Assembly (NCBI GenBank): GCA_023053545.1
Contig: JAKZAN010000001.1
Span: 9,506,565-9,570,564 of the forward strand
DNA length: 64,000 bases
Origin: Lepidurus packardi
Taxonomy: Eukaryota > Arthropoda > Branchiopoda > Notostraca > Triopsidae
Reading direction: 5' to 3'
In this document: one piece after another, positions 1 through 12,062 of the stretch
Numbering within the stretch: the stretch's first letter is position 1
Layout of the letters: each line of letters starts with the position of its first letter
Made by a program: the position numbers and the translations under genes
The notes under the pieces: generated by a model
The model's database searches: none
The model's input: only the letters and a program-made list of their open reading frames with translations
What the model was told of the DNA's origin: nothing

Positions 1-19
1 TTGTGTCAGTTTCTTAAGC

Positions 20-830
20 AATTCAGACAAGGTTTTGGTTACTATACTTGTCGTTAATGGTACGAGGACCCACATTGATCTTGAAATGCTGCCGAAGTTC
101 TGCGGCACCGGTGGCATAGAAGCCCACACCGGGAAAAGGAGATTGAGATACAGTAATTCGGTACTTGTGCTCGTCACATTGTGGCAAACGATTGTGCCAT
201 TTCCTCTGATGTGATTAATCTATTTTTTTTATAAGCAACATTAACTTTTTCGATCCATTGCGTACTTGTTTGGATATTAGCTAAACAGTAATAGTCCCAG
301 ATTGAACAAAGTTGTAAGTTCTCTGTAGAAATATGACTGTCATTATAATTCGCGAAATACGATTGAAGAAAGTTAGATAAAATAATGTACTCATATCATA
401 AACATTTTAAAGGTTAAATAGGAAAGAATTAATTTGTATACCTGATTGGAGATCTGTAAATTTGTAATAGAAAGGCAGGCAGCCATAGAGAGCGACAATG
501 TGGTTAAGCTTGCATTCAAGGAAACAGTTATTGAGGCTAAATACGGGAAATACTTTAAGGATATTTCTCTGTTTAAGACACAGGCGCGTTTTGCTAACGG
601 AATAGCGCGGATATTGTCCGGGGTGTTTATTGTGGTACATACATACACAAAGCAACACAGTAAGCCCCATATGAATCTCATCAACTTCGGTAGCATAGTC
701 GTCACGTATACTTTTTTCCGCGAAGCATGTCGATGTGCTGTACCCAAGTAGTTAAGCGAGCAATAGTGGCCTTCGTCGGATATAGTCCGGGCGAAGAGTT
801 TGCTACAAGGGTAGATTACGAACAGGACAC
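20..830 (-). pseudogene. DEG/ENaC (pickpocket-like) sodium channel relic
   Basis: Three blocks on the minus strand read as the extracellular part of an amiloride-sensitive sodium channel (ppk family), in the correct order. Around 830-712 is a peptide with CSKLF, TISDEGHYCSLNYL, like the family's TxDxGxCxxFN motif, ending at a GTATAC donor. Around 625-428 come IRAIPLAKRAC and then NNCFLECKLN, like the family's RxC...CxxEC block. Around 205-25 is LPQCDEHKYRITVSQSPF, like the Cys-x-C/Tyr strand before the second membrane segment. The middle block needs a frameshift near 545-557: the part before FPY and the part beginning SLNNC lie in different frames with no room for an intron. The last block meets a stop (23-25) before any second membrane segment. 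I infer a decayed copy. A sequencing error at the shift cannot be excluded, and the gene is cut by the window edge. Confidence 0.6.
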
Positions 831-1491
831 TAATATTTCGTCACATTGCGGATGCAGCTTAATTTCATTGTACAGATTCAACTTCATTTTATTACCATAA
901 TTTAAAAATATGCGTACTTAATATACGTTATTAAGGTAGTTCAGCAGTAATTTAGCTGATACAGTGTTCGATTCTAATTACAATCGAACTGTACCAGCGC
1001 CAACGGCTAAACCCAGCTTACTCACCGCAGGAAAGGAGAAACGAACGATTCTAATTATAATCGAACACTTTATCCGCTCTTAAGAGGTTGGCTAAGTGTT
1101 CAATTAGGGTTTGACTCCTATTGAATCTCGAATAGACGTTAGTCAAAGCTAGTAAAACGTCTTCACTTTTTCGAGTTGTTAGATGCTCCATAAAACTACA
1201 GTAATTAATCGTTGTACTTGAAATATCGGTATCATCTCCTATTTCGATTGTTGGAATTTGTATAAAGCGGACTTCTTGACGTGTTGCTTCTTATTGATTG
1301 TTGTTATTGCAAATCGTTACAGCGAGGAAGGTATCTTTGAGAATCGAGTACATAAGAGACCGATCGTGACTGGCGATTTTTTCCATTTCTGGTATTGCAC
1401 TTTGCACAAGTACACTGAAAATACCAGGCCACAGGCAAATACTGACAATCAAAACAATCATCCGTGTTTGTGGCTCAGATTATTTAGCAAT
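831..1491. other. Intergenic DNA, no gene seen
   Basis: AT-rich sequence without a supported exon. It holds two near-identical copies (about 967-988 and 1046-1067) of a 21-nt sequence beginning CGATTCTAATTA, each itself an imperfect GATT/AATC palindrome. Nothing else stands out. Confidence 0.5.
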
Positions 1492-1499
1492 ATATTTAA
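1492..1499. repeat. Left 8-bp target-site duplication of the hAT element
   Basis: ATATTTAA immediately precedes the CAGGG end of the element. The identical octamer follows the other end at 2530-2537. Confidence 0.85.
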
Positions 1500-2529
1500 C
1501 AGGGATGTTATCAAGACCGACTTTCTCGAGACCGAGACAAGACCGAGACCAGAAAAAAGTTCCCGAGACCGAGACAATACCAAGACCGCAAGTTTCGAGA
1601 CCAAGACCAAGACAATACCGATCAAAAACCATCGAGACCAAAGACCGGTCTCGAGACCAAGACCGGTCTCGAAATTCTAATCTGTCTTGCACTTGTTTCG
1701 GACAAGAAAAAACAACAGATTTTTAGCCGTAAAGTTATTATATTAGTAATTACTAAAACATTATCAACATTTCGTGTCGTCCACGATAACTACTTTCACT
1801 ATGAGTTTTACCTAACTAACTACTACGAGTTTTATTAGCACAAATATTACTATTTTACTTATTTACCGATGCAATCATTAACATTGATAAAGTTTCGTCA
1901 GACATTTGAGCTCTGTTTGGTCTCATCAATAATCCGCTTCGTGCCAGAAGTATCTCGAAGATCTTTCTGAGTTGCACAAAACTTGCACGTCGCCACCCAC
2001 TTTTGCCGTGAAGTGTCACAATAGTGCAAGTCTTTAAAACCGAACTCAACGACAGCGGGAACTTTTGCTGGAACAATCTTACACTCCATTTCCGATTGGC
2101 ATTGAATTCAAACTAAACTTTCTCAACGCGTTGAATGATTTGTTTATAGTAGTGAAAGTTCACCGTGGCCTTAAGTCAGTTCCACAGAATTCCGCGAAAA
2201 TAGCTTTCACGGCATAGCTCTAAATCCGTTCAAAATGAACACCCCGTTTTAAGTCGTAGGATTAGAAGGGTAGAAAGGGCCAATTTGGCCTTGCAAAACG
2301 GAACTAAATTATTTTGAAATTACAGTGAGTTCCGCTTACATAAAAATTTCACTCATCGTTTAAAATCGAGACCAAGACATCGATACCAAGACCAAGACCG
2401 GGTAATTTTTTTAAGACCAAGACCGACACCAAGATCAGAAAAAAAAATCGAGACAAGAATGAGACCGAGACCTACCTGGCCTCGAGACCGATCTTAAGAC
2501 CAAGACCAGGTCTCGAGAACACAACCCTG
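1500..2529. mobile_element. Non-autonomous hAT-family DNA transposon
   Basis: A 1,030-bp element starts CAGGGATGTT and ends, read inward on the other strand, CAGGGTTGTG. It is flanked on both sides by the identical 8-bp sequence ATATTTAA (1492-1499 and 2530-2537), the target-site duplication length of hAT transposases. Just inside each end lie about 150-bp subterminal arrays of degenerate AGACCGAGACCA-type repeats (about 1518-1675 and 2365-2518). These are in the same orientation at both ends rather than inverted. The middle keeps a minus-strand fragment (about 2089-1855) with WVATCKFCATQKDLRDTSGT, which resembles the N-terminal BED zinc finger of hAT transposases, but the reading frame breaks and no catalytic domain remains. 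It is therefore an internally deleted or solo derivative that would need a transposase supplied elsewhere. Confidence 0.85.
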
Positions 2530-2537
2530 ATATTTAA
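2530..2537. repeat. Right 8-bp target-site duplication of the hAT element
   Basis: ATATTTAA immediately follows the CCCTG end and matches 1492-1499 without mismatch. Confidence 0.85.
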
Positions 2538-3143
2538 TTGTCAGTTTGATTCTACCTTTCGGTGAAGTAACATCCGTGTACACCTATATACTTGAGGAAA
2601 TGCAGGGAAGAATTTGTCAAAAAGTTTTCATGCATTTGTCAAAATTTATTTTCATGCAGTTTGTTTCCTCACCAGATGTCTCATTACGTCCAATTGCGTT
2701 GAGCCTGTGGTATATGAAACCATAATTTATTAAAGTAATGTCTTTATTTGGTTAATTAGTGTCATTCTTGAAAAAGCTATGACGTTCTTCACCTTCGTAG
2801 TGGTTGAACTTAGATAGTGGGTTGGAATGAACAATTAATGGTTAGTTTTCCATAGTCTCATTCGTAGTACGCATTTGATTTAATTAGAAATGAAATGACA
2901 ATAATAAGCATTTTAAACTTGCATCACAGTTTCTTTCTTTCTCTTGTCATCCATTTGTACAGCGTTTTTTTCTGCGTAGACCCTTTTAGTTATACATCTT
3001 TGGAAAATAGAAAGAGACGAGAGTTAAAAAGATTGGATGATTAGTACATGGACTGTACACATTTTGTAAATTAACAAGGGGCAGGATCAACTGCAACTGT
3101 AGTTTTAGACTCGTACACAAATTATCCCCTCTTAAAAGGAATT
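2538..3143. other. Intergenic region / 3' flank of the furrowed-like gene
   Basis: AT-rich DNA between the hAT element and the stop codon of the minus-strand receptor gene. It probably includes that gene's 3' UTR. No coding exon or repeat is recognised. Confidence 0.4.
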
Positions 3144-6100
3144 TTAACAGAGAGCTATGCCATTCACGGTCACGCCCAGGTTCCGGGGCGGTTCCGGGGG
3201 CGGTAACGACGGTCTCTGACTCACTCTCTGGGCTACCGTCCCATTCCTGCTGGGATCGGCAGCAATGGCCGATCGCCTTGAGTACGCATTTTCTTCGTAC
3301 GTCAGATCGTACATGTGATGATTCTCCATATCATCTCGATGTGTCGCGTAGATATCTTCGCTGTACGGAAAACCCGGACTTCCGGAATTGGGATTGGAGT
3401 TTAAGTGACCCACTGGGGCAGTGGCTGTGGTAAAGTGATTAACGGGTGTAGGAGGCAGTGGGATGTTAGGTGGATTAAATTTCCGCGTACTATTATTCGT
3501 CTTATTTTCTTTCTTTGCCCATATCCATTTTCCACGTTTCCTAACAAATGAGATTCATTAACTACACTTTCTTAACCAAAGTTTGAAAAGAAAACGTACA
3601 ATCGATAGTAACAAAGAGCCGAGATGAGCGTGATGACCAATAAAAGGCCAATAGCCACTCCCACATACACGCCCACTGCCGATCCTTCAACGACCTTCCC
3701 GTGATTCGCGTCACTTTGCTGGGCATCCAAATTCTGGTCTGGAATTTCAGGATTGATTTTGGTTTTCACTAGAAAAATCGTAAAGGTTAAACACCGCACT
3801 AGCATCACAATTCAAAACTGACTAATTTATATAGTTTTTAGTAATTTTGTTACTTGAGTATGCAACTTAATTGGACAATATAATTAAGTATGCAATTCAG
3901 TTGCAGCGCACAAATAAAGGAAATACTTACGATCGCATAATGGAGCAGCGTCGCTCCATTTACCGTCTGCTTGGCAAACTCGGTTAAAGGGTCCTTTACG
4001 TTCATATCCTGGGATACAGTGATATTCCACAATACTGCCGAACGTTGTAGTACCATTCGCCAAAAAGACGCGCCCATTCTCTGCATCTTGTGGATAACTG
4101 CAGTCCACCCCTAGAATACCAAATGAAAACGATTGGAATCTTACCATGAAAAATCAAAGCCAATTCCTGTAGAACTTACATTCGCAAAATGGTGAATTAC
4201 CCACCCAAAGCCCCGTATTAGAGCAAGTGCGGATTGGTAGTCCTACTAAACGACGACCTTCATCGCATCGATACGTAGCAATGCCTCCTACTTGCAAAGT
4301 GGAAACTGAAACAATCAAGCCCGACGACGGATCCAAAACTGGGAGCACGCACATAATTTCTAGAAAGGCAAGGATTGTATGGTAAAAAAAAAATAAAGTT
4401 GGACAGTGGCGTCATTGTTTACCTTTGCAAGACGGGGAGAAACCACTCCACGAGCCATTTTCTAAACACATTCGCCTTTCATAGCCTTCTAGTTTGTAGT
4501 TAGTGTTGCAGCTATACTGCGCGTATGATCCAAAGAAAGTTCCGTTGTTGGGCAGCGTCACTAGACCGTTTGGAACTTCTGTGGGCGACCCACAATCCAC
4601 GTCTAAAAAGAAAGCCAATTATTAGGTCCTTCAAGCTATTTTTTTAATTGAAGTAAAAACTAAGTACTGAAGAAGTATTAAATAATTTTACATGTGCAAG
4701 TAGGGGCGCTGCCAGTCCAAACGCCATTCTTAGCACAATTTCGGCTATTCTCTCCATCAGTACGAAAACCACGCTCGCACTTGTAAACGACTATCGAGTC
4801 AATTTTGAAGGTTGTGGACGTTAAATCGCGATCTGAACCCCGGAATAAGGTCATAGGTCGAAACCTCTCACTCGTTACCGTAAGGATACTGCCGTCAGGC
4901 CTGTCTGGCATTGGGCAACGTATTTCTATAGGGAAAGTTAGAACGAAAGTGTAAAAATTTGTTTCAATAATTTAAATTTCATTGACTAAATATATTTAGA
5001 AAACGAAATAAGATATCTTTTTTAATAAGCTAAGTTTAGGCTGGTAATTTGTATATATAGCTGTATAGGTGGTTGTCTAGTTTTCTTTTTAGTTTGTAAT
5101 CCAAATTAATTTACCTCGGCATTGGGGCATGGAATCGGTCCATTTACCGTCCGCAGCGCAAATACGTGTTCTGACACCTTCTAAGCGATAATTGTCCTTG
5201 CATGAGTAGGTCACCATGCTATCCAAGTACGTAACATCTGTTCCGTTGAGGAAAGTAATTTCACCGTTGGCTGGATCATTTAAAGTGTCGCAATCGATAT
5301 CTATAGAATTTCAAAAAACCAAGGTTGAGGATTGGTTAACGCTTCATTGCCGTTAAGGAACTCTTCAAGCTTACATTTGCACATGGGTGCCTCGCCGGAC
5401 CACATGCCCGTGTTGAGACATGTTCGCGTGGCTGCGCCCATTAATAAATGGCCCTTTTCGCAACCGTAGTTGATTGTCGAATGCACGCTGAAGTCGAAGC
5501 CGGTTACGTATCCACCGGCTGGGACTTCCGGCTCGCCGCATTCGATCACTGTCATTTTAAGATATCCGATTAGAAATTACAACGTTGATGCTGTGTATCT
5601 AATTAACAAGCTGCACGGAAAAGAAATTGACTTACACATGCACATGGGTTCTATGTCCGACCATTCCGCATCTTCTTGGCACGTACGGAACATGGGTCCT
5701 TCCAATTCGTAATCTTCTTGACAGTCATACTCAACCACACTTTCGTAAGTAGTGCCATTGAGGAGCTTCCGAAGTCCATGTTCAATTTGCTGCGGAGAAC
5801 CGCAGTTGATAAACTTACAAACAGGAGGTTCTCCCGTCCATTTCCCACCCAATTCGCATTTCAAGTTCTAAAAGATAATCGTTGAATTTCTTCTATTTTT
5901 TTCACATTTTTTGATTTTCTGAAGAACAGTCAATAAAATTGTAACTTACAGCAGTTCCTTCCAGTTTGTACCCTTTATCGCAAGTGTAGTTGGCGGAATC
6001 ACCAGCCTTTTCTCCTGACATGACCAAAGTGGCTTTGTCCACCGATGGTAAGGGTGGGCATCGTCCATCTGTTTTAGAAATTTGGAGTTGAATTAGTTTA

Positions 6101-9100
6101 TGAAACCCAAGAAAAAGAATTTGACTTACAAAGGCATTGGGGCTCCGCGGGTTTCCACGTACCATCAGCGGTACATACTCGCTGAGCTTCACCCACCAAT
6201 GTGTAATTATCAGCGCAAGTGTACTCGGCTTTACCGTTGTACGTGGTACGTCGGTTGGATAGGGTCAGCGCGCCGTTGCTGATCGAGTTTAGCGCTCCAC
6301 AATCCACATCTAAGGATTAAAATATACATGAAATTGCAACTTTTTATAACTTCGAAGAATCTATGAACATATTGCGAACTTACGTTTGCACGTAGGGGCC
6401 GTGCCAGTCCAAACACCATTTATGTCACATGTTCTGGACTCCATACCAAGCATAACACTTCCGGTGGGACACGAATACTTGATAGTACCCCCCAGGCCAA
6501 AATCCTTCCCCACAATTGTCGTATTGTACTGTTTGTCTGGGTTACCGCAGGTCAAAGGAGCTAAAAAATGGACAGAAATTAATTTTTGGCTTCTGAAAAG
6601 GTTTTTCAAAAACCTTGATCCCAAACTTTGTACTTCTACCGGAGACATTTGAATGTTACATATGGCTATAAAAAAAGTAAACATCTTTTTCAAAATATAA
6701 GAACAATAATTCTAATCTTTTTAAACTATTGTTTACTAATAAAGCCCGAAAAAAAGAAGTTTATGACCTAAACTGTATGTTAGTTAGACTGTATTATTGT
6801 TAGACTGTTTTAGTTTATTAGTTACGTATATTACGTATTAGTTAGTACTAGTTACGTTTAATTAGTATATTAGTCATGTTTGACTATATTATTTTGTTTT
6901 TCGTTAATGCCGGTGTGTTTTATTAATTTCAGAATGTTTTTGCTTGAAAATGAATCTAGGGACTTACGGAATTGACAAATAGAGTAAAAATAATCCAAAT
7001 TGCATCCGACGTCATTCCAGAGCCAATCTCGGGCTCCGTCCAAAGCCACGCAGTTTTGCTCGCCGTTGTAGTTGTTTGGTTGGTCTTTGCCCCAAGAAGG
7101 CCTATCGACGACCCCGCCTAGATCACGAATCACATATCAATAAAAACTTTCTAATTTTAAACAGAAAACATTGTTCATCCTACCATTGACCCAGCGCCAG
7201 ATTCTGGACGTCATGCCAGGATCCTTTTGTGCTCCTAGCCACACCATAGGTGTCCTCAGGCTAGATCGACGTTTCTCAAGCTCTTGGATGACTAAATCTA
7301 AAGCGGGTCCTCCCACATGATTCAACAGATCGCCCTTATTTGCCATGCACTTGGTACGCGCCTTGGCAAAAGTTGTGCCTTCCTGCATTTGTAAGTCGTA
7401 ACACGTCCGGTTGAAGGCTAAGGTGTTACTAAGGGTCGAACTACTCGTACATCTTTGTCGAGGAGTTTCTAGCGGATTGAATGTGAGGTTAACAAACACT
7501 ATGGAAAATTTGATACAATGCTTCTTTACCTCCGTCAGAGAAAACTTCAACTTCGCAGAGAGACAAAGGGCCTTCCACACCTACCAGTTGGACTGAAACC
7601 AACTGACCCGTGATGGGTTTCGCACATTCGAAGACTTTGGATTCCCCATCATCTGTTAACCGAAAATTAATCTGTTAAATTTTATTCTAATTCCTCTAAG
7701 AATTAATTAACAACTTCTAACAAAAATCAGAGCTTTCAGCGATAGAATCCATATGTTTCTGTTTTTTAAGCATGTGCAATGAAATAAAAAAATTCGCTCG
7801 CAACGATTTAATATTTTCCTAATTTTTGTATTTTTTTGGTAAAAACTTTCGAAGTTTTTTTATATTTTTTTGGCATGGGAAATAGTTAGCGATTAGGGCT
7901 TACCAACAGTTCCTGGATACCAGGCACATAATGGGTTCTTCTGAGTTGTGGTACTGTTTCCTATACGAATTTCCATGTCCTGCAACTTGTAGTCTAGATA
8001 AAAACAAAAAACACCCCAAGTTAGTGTTTCCAGGAAGTTTAGTAAGGCCTGGGAAAACATCCAACTCACCACAACAAGCTCTGGTGGAAATGCGGACTGC
8101 TCGCACCGGATACGGTTTGAGCAAATCGACCATCCACCAGGGAGATGATTCTTTGTTGGTTTCCGAACATTGGCCATTGCCATTTAGCAAAGCATCCTGA
8201 AAAGGCGATCGATTGCCATCTAATGCATTATTAGCAGTCCCACCTCGGGCAGTGCTAGACTGTTCTGCGTTCTTCCCATTGGCTACATTACTCCCTGTAA
8301 TGCAAGGAACACATTTTAATTTTTAAAACGGTCTGTCTCTCTTTAGAGCGTGCTGCTTAAAATAAAATTCCAAGGTTACCGCAAAATGGTAAACTTCCGT
8401 CCCACTTGCTGTTAGCGTTACATGAGATGGTCGGATTCCTGTGAATTTGCAAGACATTATTTTAACCATACGGTAGTGCACTCTTATTTTATTGTCAAGG
8501 TAACCTTGCTTACCCAATTAGTTCTAATCCGAGATCGCATGCAAAGGTTGCCACACTCCCTGCATCATAGATTAGGTCCTTTAAGTCTGTACTAATGGAA
8601 GGCGTAGGTTTTATGCCAAATTGAGCTCCGGCTGGTACTGAGGGGGATCCACATCGTTGTTCGCCTAATTTGAAAAAGGACAAAAACGTTTTTTAACTTT
8701 ATATTTAGAAAGTAACTCCGTCACCGTGTAATTTGTAGGTCAGTTGTGCTAGAAATGTAGAATTACACAGCTCACAATATATAATCAAATCCTTACACGC
8801 AACAATGAAATGAGTAATATTAGAAAACCGGAATTGAATTTTCGGCAACAATTGAAGCAATAAGTTTTGAAACGGTAAAGGGATTTTTTTGGAAATACGA
8901 AGATTAGCATCTTGCGTCCCTTCTACGATGAAAATTCTAGCGTCAATACTGAAACTCCCTATGAAAACGTTCCAGAATTGAAATTTGCAACAATTTTCTG
9001 GATGTAAAAGTTAGAAAGATATAAAAATTATGTCAAGGAACGTTTCTAGCGACTCAACTTCTTATAATAAAATCCAGCAAGTGAAAATTAAACTTGTCTG

Positions 9101-10859
9101 TAGCGATAAAACTAAGGAACTTCAAACCGGTAATATCACTTTACATGAAAAGCTGCAAGCCATCCTACGTATGTAAATTAGCGTTTGAAAAAGTGAGAAA
9201 GTGGTATTGTTAGGAAAACTTCGTACTCTTCCTGTATGTTAGGAGATCAAGCAAAGTCTGTTAATAGCCGAGTTAAAGCTCATTATGCAAAAGTGAATAT
9301 TGCAAGCTTTCCAAGAAGTGCACAGAAAGTGTTTCTACCATAAATTTGCTTCTGAAACGTGCCAGGAACGCTCAAGATAATTAACTCTTAACATAATCAC
9401 TCTTTACTGGTAGCGTATTGACTAAATAGTTCAACCTTCCTGTTAATTCAACCGTTTCGCAAATAAGGGAAGGACATCTGTTGTAACTCAATGATTCTAA
9501 TCCAAACGTTTTGTCTTCGGTGTAAAAGTTGAGGGTGGTTAGCTAGTGTTCTATATGGGTGTCAAGGTGGTAACGCGACCGTATTTCTTTATTTCGTTTT
9601 TCCAATTATTAAGATGGTGAAGGTGAGTTCGTGATCACTGATTGTGTGGCATTCGAGCAGTCTTTTAGGGAGCGAAAGGGAGAGGGATAAATAATGAGAC
9701 TTGGTAAGCCAAAAACGAAAAAGTGAAAAAGGGGAATAAGGAGATGGAAAAGAAAAGTGCTTCCTTTCACCTGGTCATATGGAAAACTCCAAACCGGTTG
9801 ACCTAGATAAAAGGAACCACGCTCATGCATCAGGGAACCGCCGCCTATATTCACTTCTTTCAGGGTGACCGAAATTGTATTGTAGGCCTCCTAATGGCGT
9901 GTCGATGCCAAACTCAGATAGTAAACAGATAACCATAACTACAAACCGTGTTTACCTAGGTCACGCTGACAGTCCCTTTCAATTTCAAGTGACCTAAGCA
10001 CAAAGAATCGACCTCCAGCACTTTCTTACAATTCACAAAATTTCTTATCCATAAATTTGCGAAAAACAACTGTAACCTACATTCTTGTTTTCGAAGGTGA
10101 AGATGACAGACATTTGCCTTGGGAAATTTCTTGGGAAATAACAAAAACTTCCTGCTAGTTTCATACGATGATTCCTCTGGCTATGGTTGTAGAATTTCCC
10201 TTAAGGCTTAAACACGCAAAACTAGAAACATGTTTATATGGCTCAGGATATATTCATGAATGTAGTTATCTTTTACCTTAGAACTGAAGCAAAGCAGCGA
10301 AACGAGGAGTAGCAAAAAAAAAGTTAGGCTAAACTAGAGCAACTTTAGTACTTTTAAGGGAAAGCTTTAAAGCCGTGAAGAATTTGGGGAACTTGGAGAG
10401 AAATGTCCTATGCATTTGGCCTCAATTGTCGAAATCGTTTCTAGAACGAAGAGAACCGTGCTCAAGTATGCGACAACAACGATCCCAGAAGTTACCCAGA
10501 TTCCCTGGTTAATTGAGGATGAAGGCCCAAAATGCGGCCCAAGGGACCCAAAAAAATTTCCTTTATGTTCGTACCAAGCCTTCCGTACTACGTTGATGTG
10601 ATGAGTCATAGATTCGCAGTTTGTATGCAGAATAATACTCTTGGATTCAGTTTGTATGCAGAATAATACTCGTAACCACTCAAAATGTTCGGTTGCATAA
10701 CCATGGTATACCCTATTTGGGCAACTGTTAGAACGTTTTAGGGCGTTAACTGTTAAACTAGAACCGTGAAGATCCGGGAACATAACGTAGAATTAAAGGA
10801 AACTTACTTGGAAATATCACAAAGAATCCGAGGAACAGAGTGTAAATAATCCGATTCAT
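3144..10859 (-). CDS. fw: Furrowed-like receptor: CCP, fucolectin, C-type lectin, ten CCPs, one TM
   Basis: A selectin-like single-pass adhesion receptor of arthropods. In Drosophila furrowed acts in eye/bristle development and planar polarity (family knowledge). Twenty exons join to 1,180 codons: 10859-10808, 8664-8514, 8438-8380, 8294-8070, 7993-7904, 7652-7530, 7468-7184, 7117-6968, 6560-6384, 6309-6130, 6068-5950, 5867-5636, 5548-5375, 5300-5115, 4925-4692, 4602-4423, 4359-4180, 4110-3931, 3768-3600, 3540-3144. Order: signal peptide (MNRIIYTLFLGFFVIFPS), one CCP (about 19-87), F5/8-fucolectin domain (about 88-233, ending VEGPLSLCEVEVF), C-type lectin (about 234-378, WLGAQKDP, WNDVGC), ten CCPs (about 379-992), transmembrane helix (about 1022-1045) and a roughly 130-residue Pro/Tyr-containing tail. 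Most CCP exons are symmetric phase 1-1; CCP 8 is split across two exons, the second also carrying CCP 7 of the chromosomal order. Intron 1 is 2.1 kb. Gene identity is strong; orthology is inferred from domain order. Confidence 0.92.
10617..10671. repeat. Short direct repeat in furrowed-like intron 1
   Basis: A 24-nt sequence starting CAGTTTGTATGCAG occurs at 10617-10640 and again at 10648-10671, identical, separated by 7 nt. It lies in the first intron, which otherwise shows no gene. This looks like a simple local duplication. Confidence 0.7.
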
Positions 10860-12062
10860 GGTTTTGTTTTACTTAATCCGAGGCATTCACACACTGAATA
10901 TATTATAAATCACGATAGTATATCCTTTGTATCGTCACAAAAAAAGATTTGGGAATTTTTTCTCAAGAACTCATGACAATGGTTCAGTGGGGGAAAATCT
11001 CTCCGACACTTTCACCGTAGAATCACCCACACATGCGAATATATGTGGAAACTCGCAGACTAGCCTTGTGAATACTCCAACGGAAACTGAGGCCAGCAGG
11101 GCAGACCTGAAAAGAGGCTTTTGCCTTTCTCTCAACTCAGGTACTACTCCCCTGATGGCAGTATGCTGGTTGGTGTTGGAGCTGTGGTCCAGGTAAGTTA
11201 CTATAGCTACGGCTTGGGAACGAGGGAAATCAGAGGGAGACCGAGATGACGGGATGGAAGAGGCAGCCAAGTGGAAATTAACGAAAGGAAACGTTTCTTT
11301 ATTCCGAAACTGAATTTCCGTTCAAGCGACACTACTTCAGGAAAACTTCTAGAGCAGGTTTTGCTTTTTTTTTGGTCGACCACCTCAAACTCGAAATGCA
11401 AATAAGTTGGCCCTGAAACGCAATGCCATTCGAAGTATATATGCAATGCTGGTCACGCCCTGTCCTCGGATTTGGATATTCATAGAGAAAGGGAAGCAGG
11501 AAGTTTTTTGTTAGAACCCTTTTCCGCGTAGGCCGTAATAGGTTCCAAGGCCTATGCCTTGTAAAGAATACTGCATAATTACCTGAACTCCTTCGGTTTA
11601 TTAGTGTCCTAGGTCCCCGTCCCAACCCCAGGGTAACTATTTACCTCGACAAAAGTTTGTCATAGCTATTCTTTGGATGAAAAGAGATATTTTTGGAAGT
11701 TTAGAACATAATGATAACTGGCTAATCTAGTCAGTCGTGAGTAACAATTTTTGGATTTGAAATGCGATGATTACGTTACAAATCCAATAAATATTGACAT
11801 AAGCCTAGTGGAAAAAATGTAGGATTTTCAACGCCGTGGAGCTTCTACTTATGGTCACAAAATATTTGTAACCTAGGATTCGCATAGCGTTAGTTTCGAT
11901 ACCAGCAAGTTTTATTTACCGCTAGAATCTTTGAATCGACATCTAGCCTTCTATGAAGTTTCTTCACTGCTCGCATTCTTTCGTATCGGACCGCTGTCGT
12001 AGGGAACTCGTCTCTGGTGTGGTTTTGTGATTTGTAACTTTTCACACATCTTACCGAACAAC
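10860..12062. other. Divergent spacer between furrowed-like gene and EIF2S2
   Basis: About 1.2 kb separates the two divergent start codons, so it must hold both promoters and 5' UTRs. I see no conserved element I can name. Several overlapping open frames (for example 10927-11196 and 11332-11625) have no family resemblance and no splice context. Confidence 0.5.

Noticed and set aside
446-751. Plus-strand 101-codon open frame
   Set aside because: It lies antisense to the DEG/ENaC-like blocks, has no family resemblance and is explained as a shadow of the minus-strand relic.
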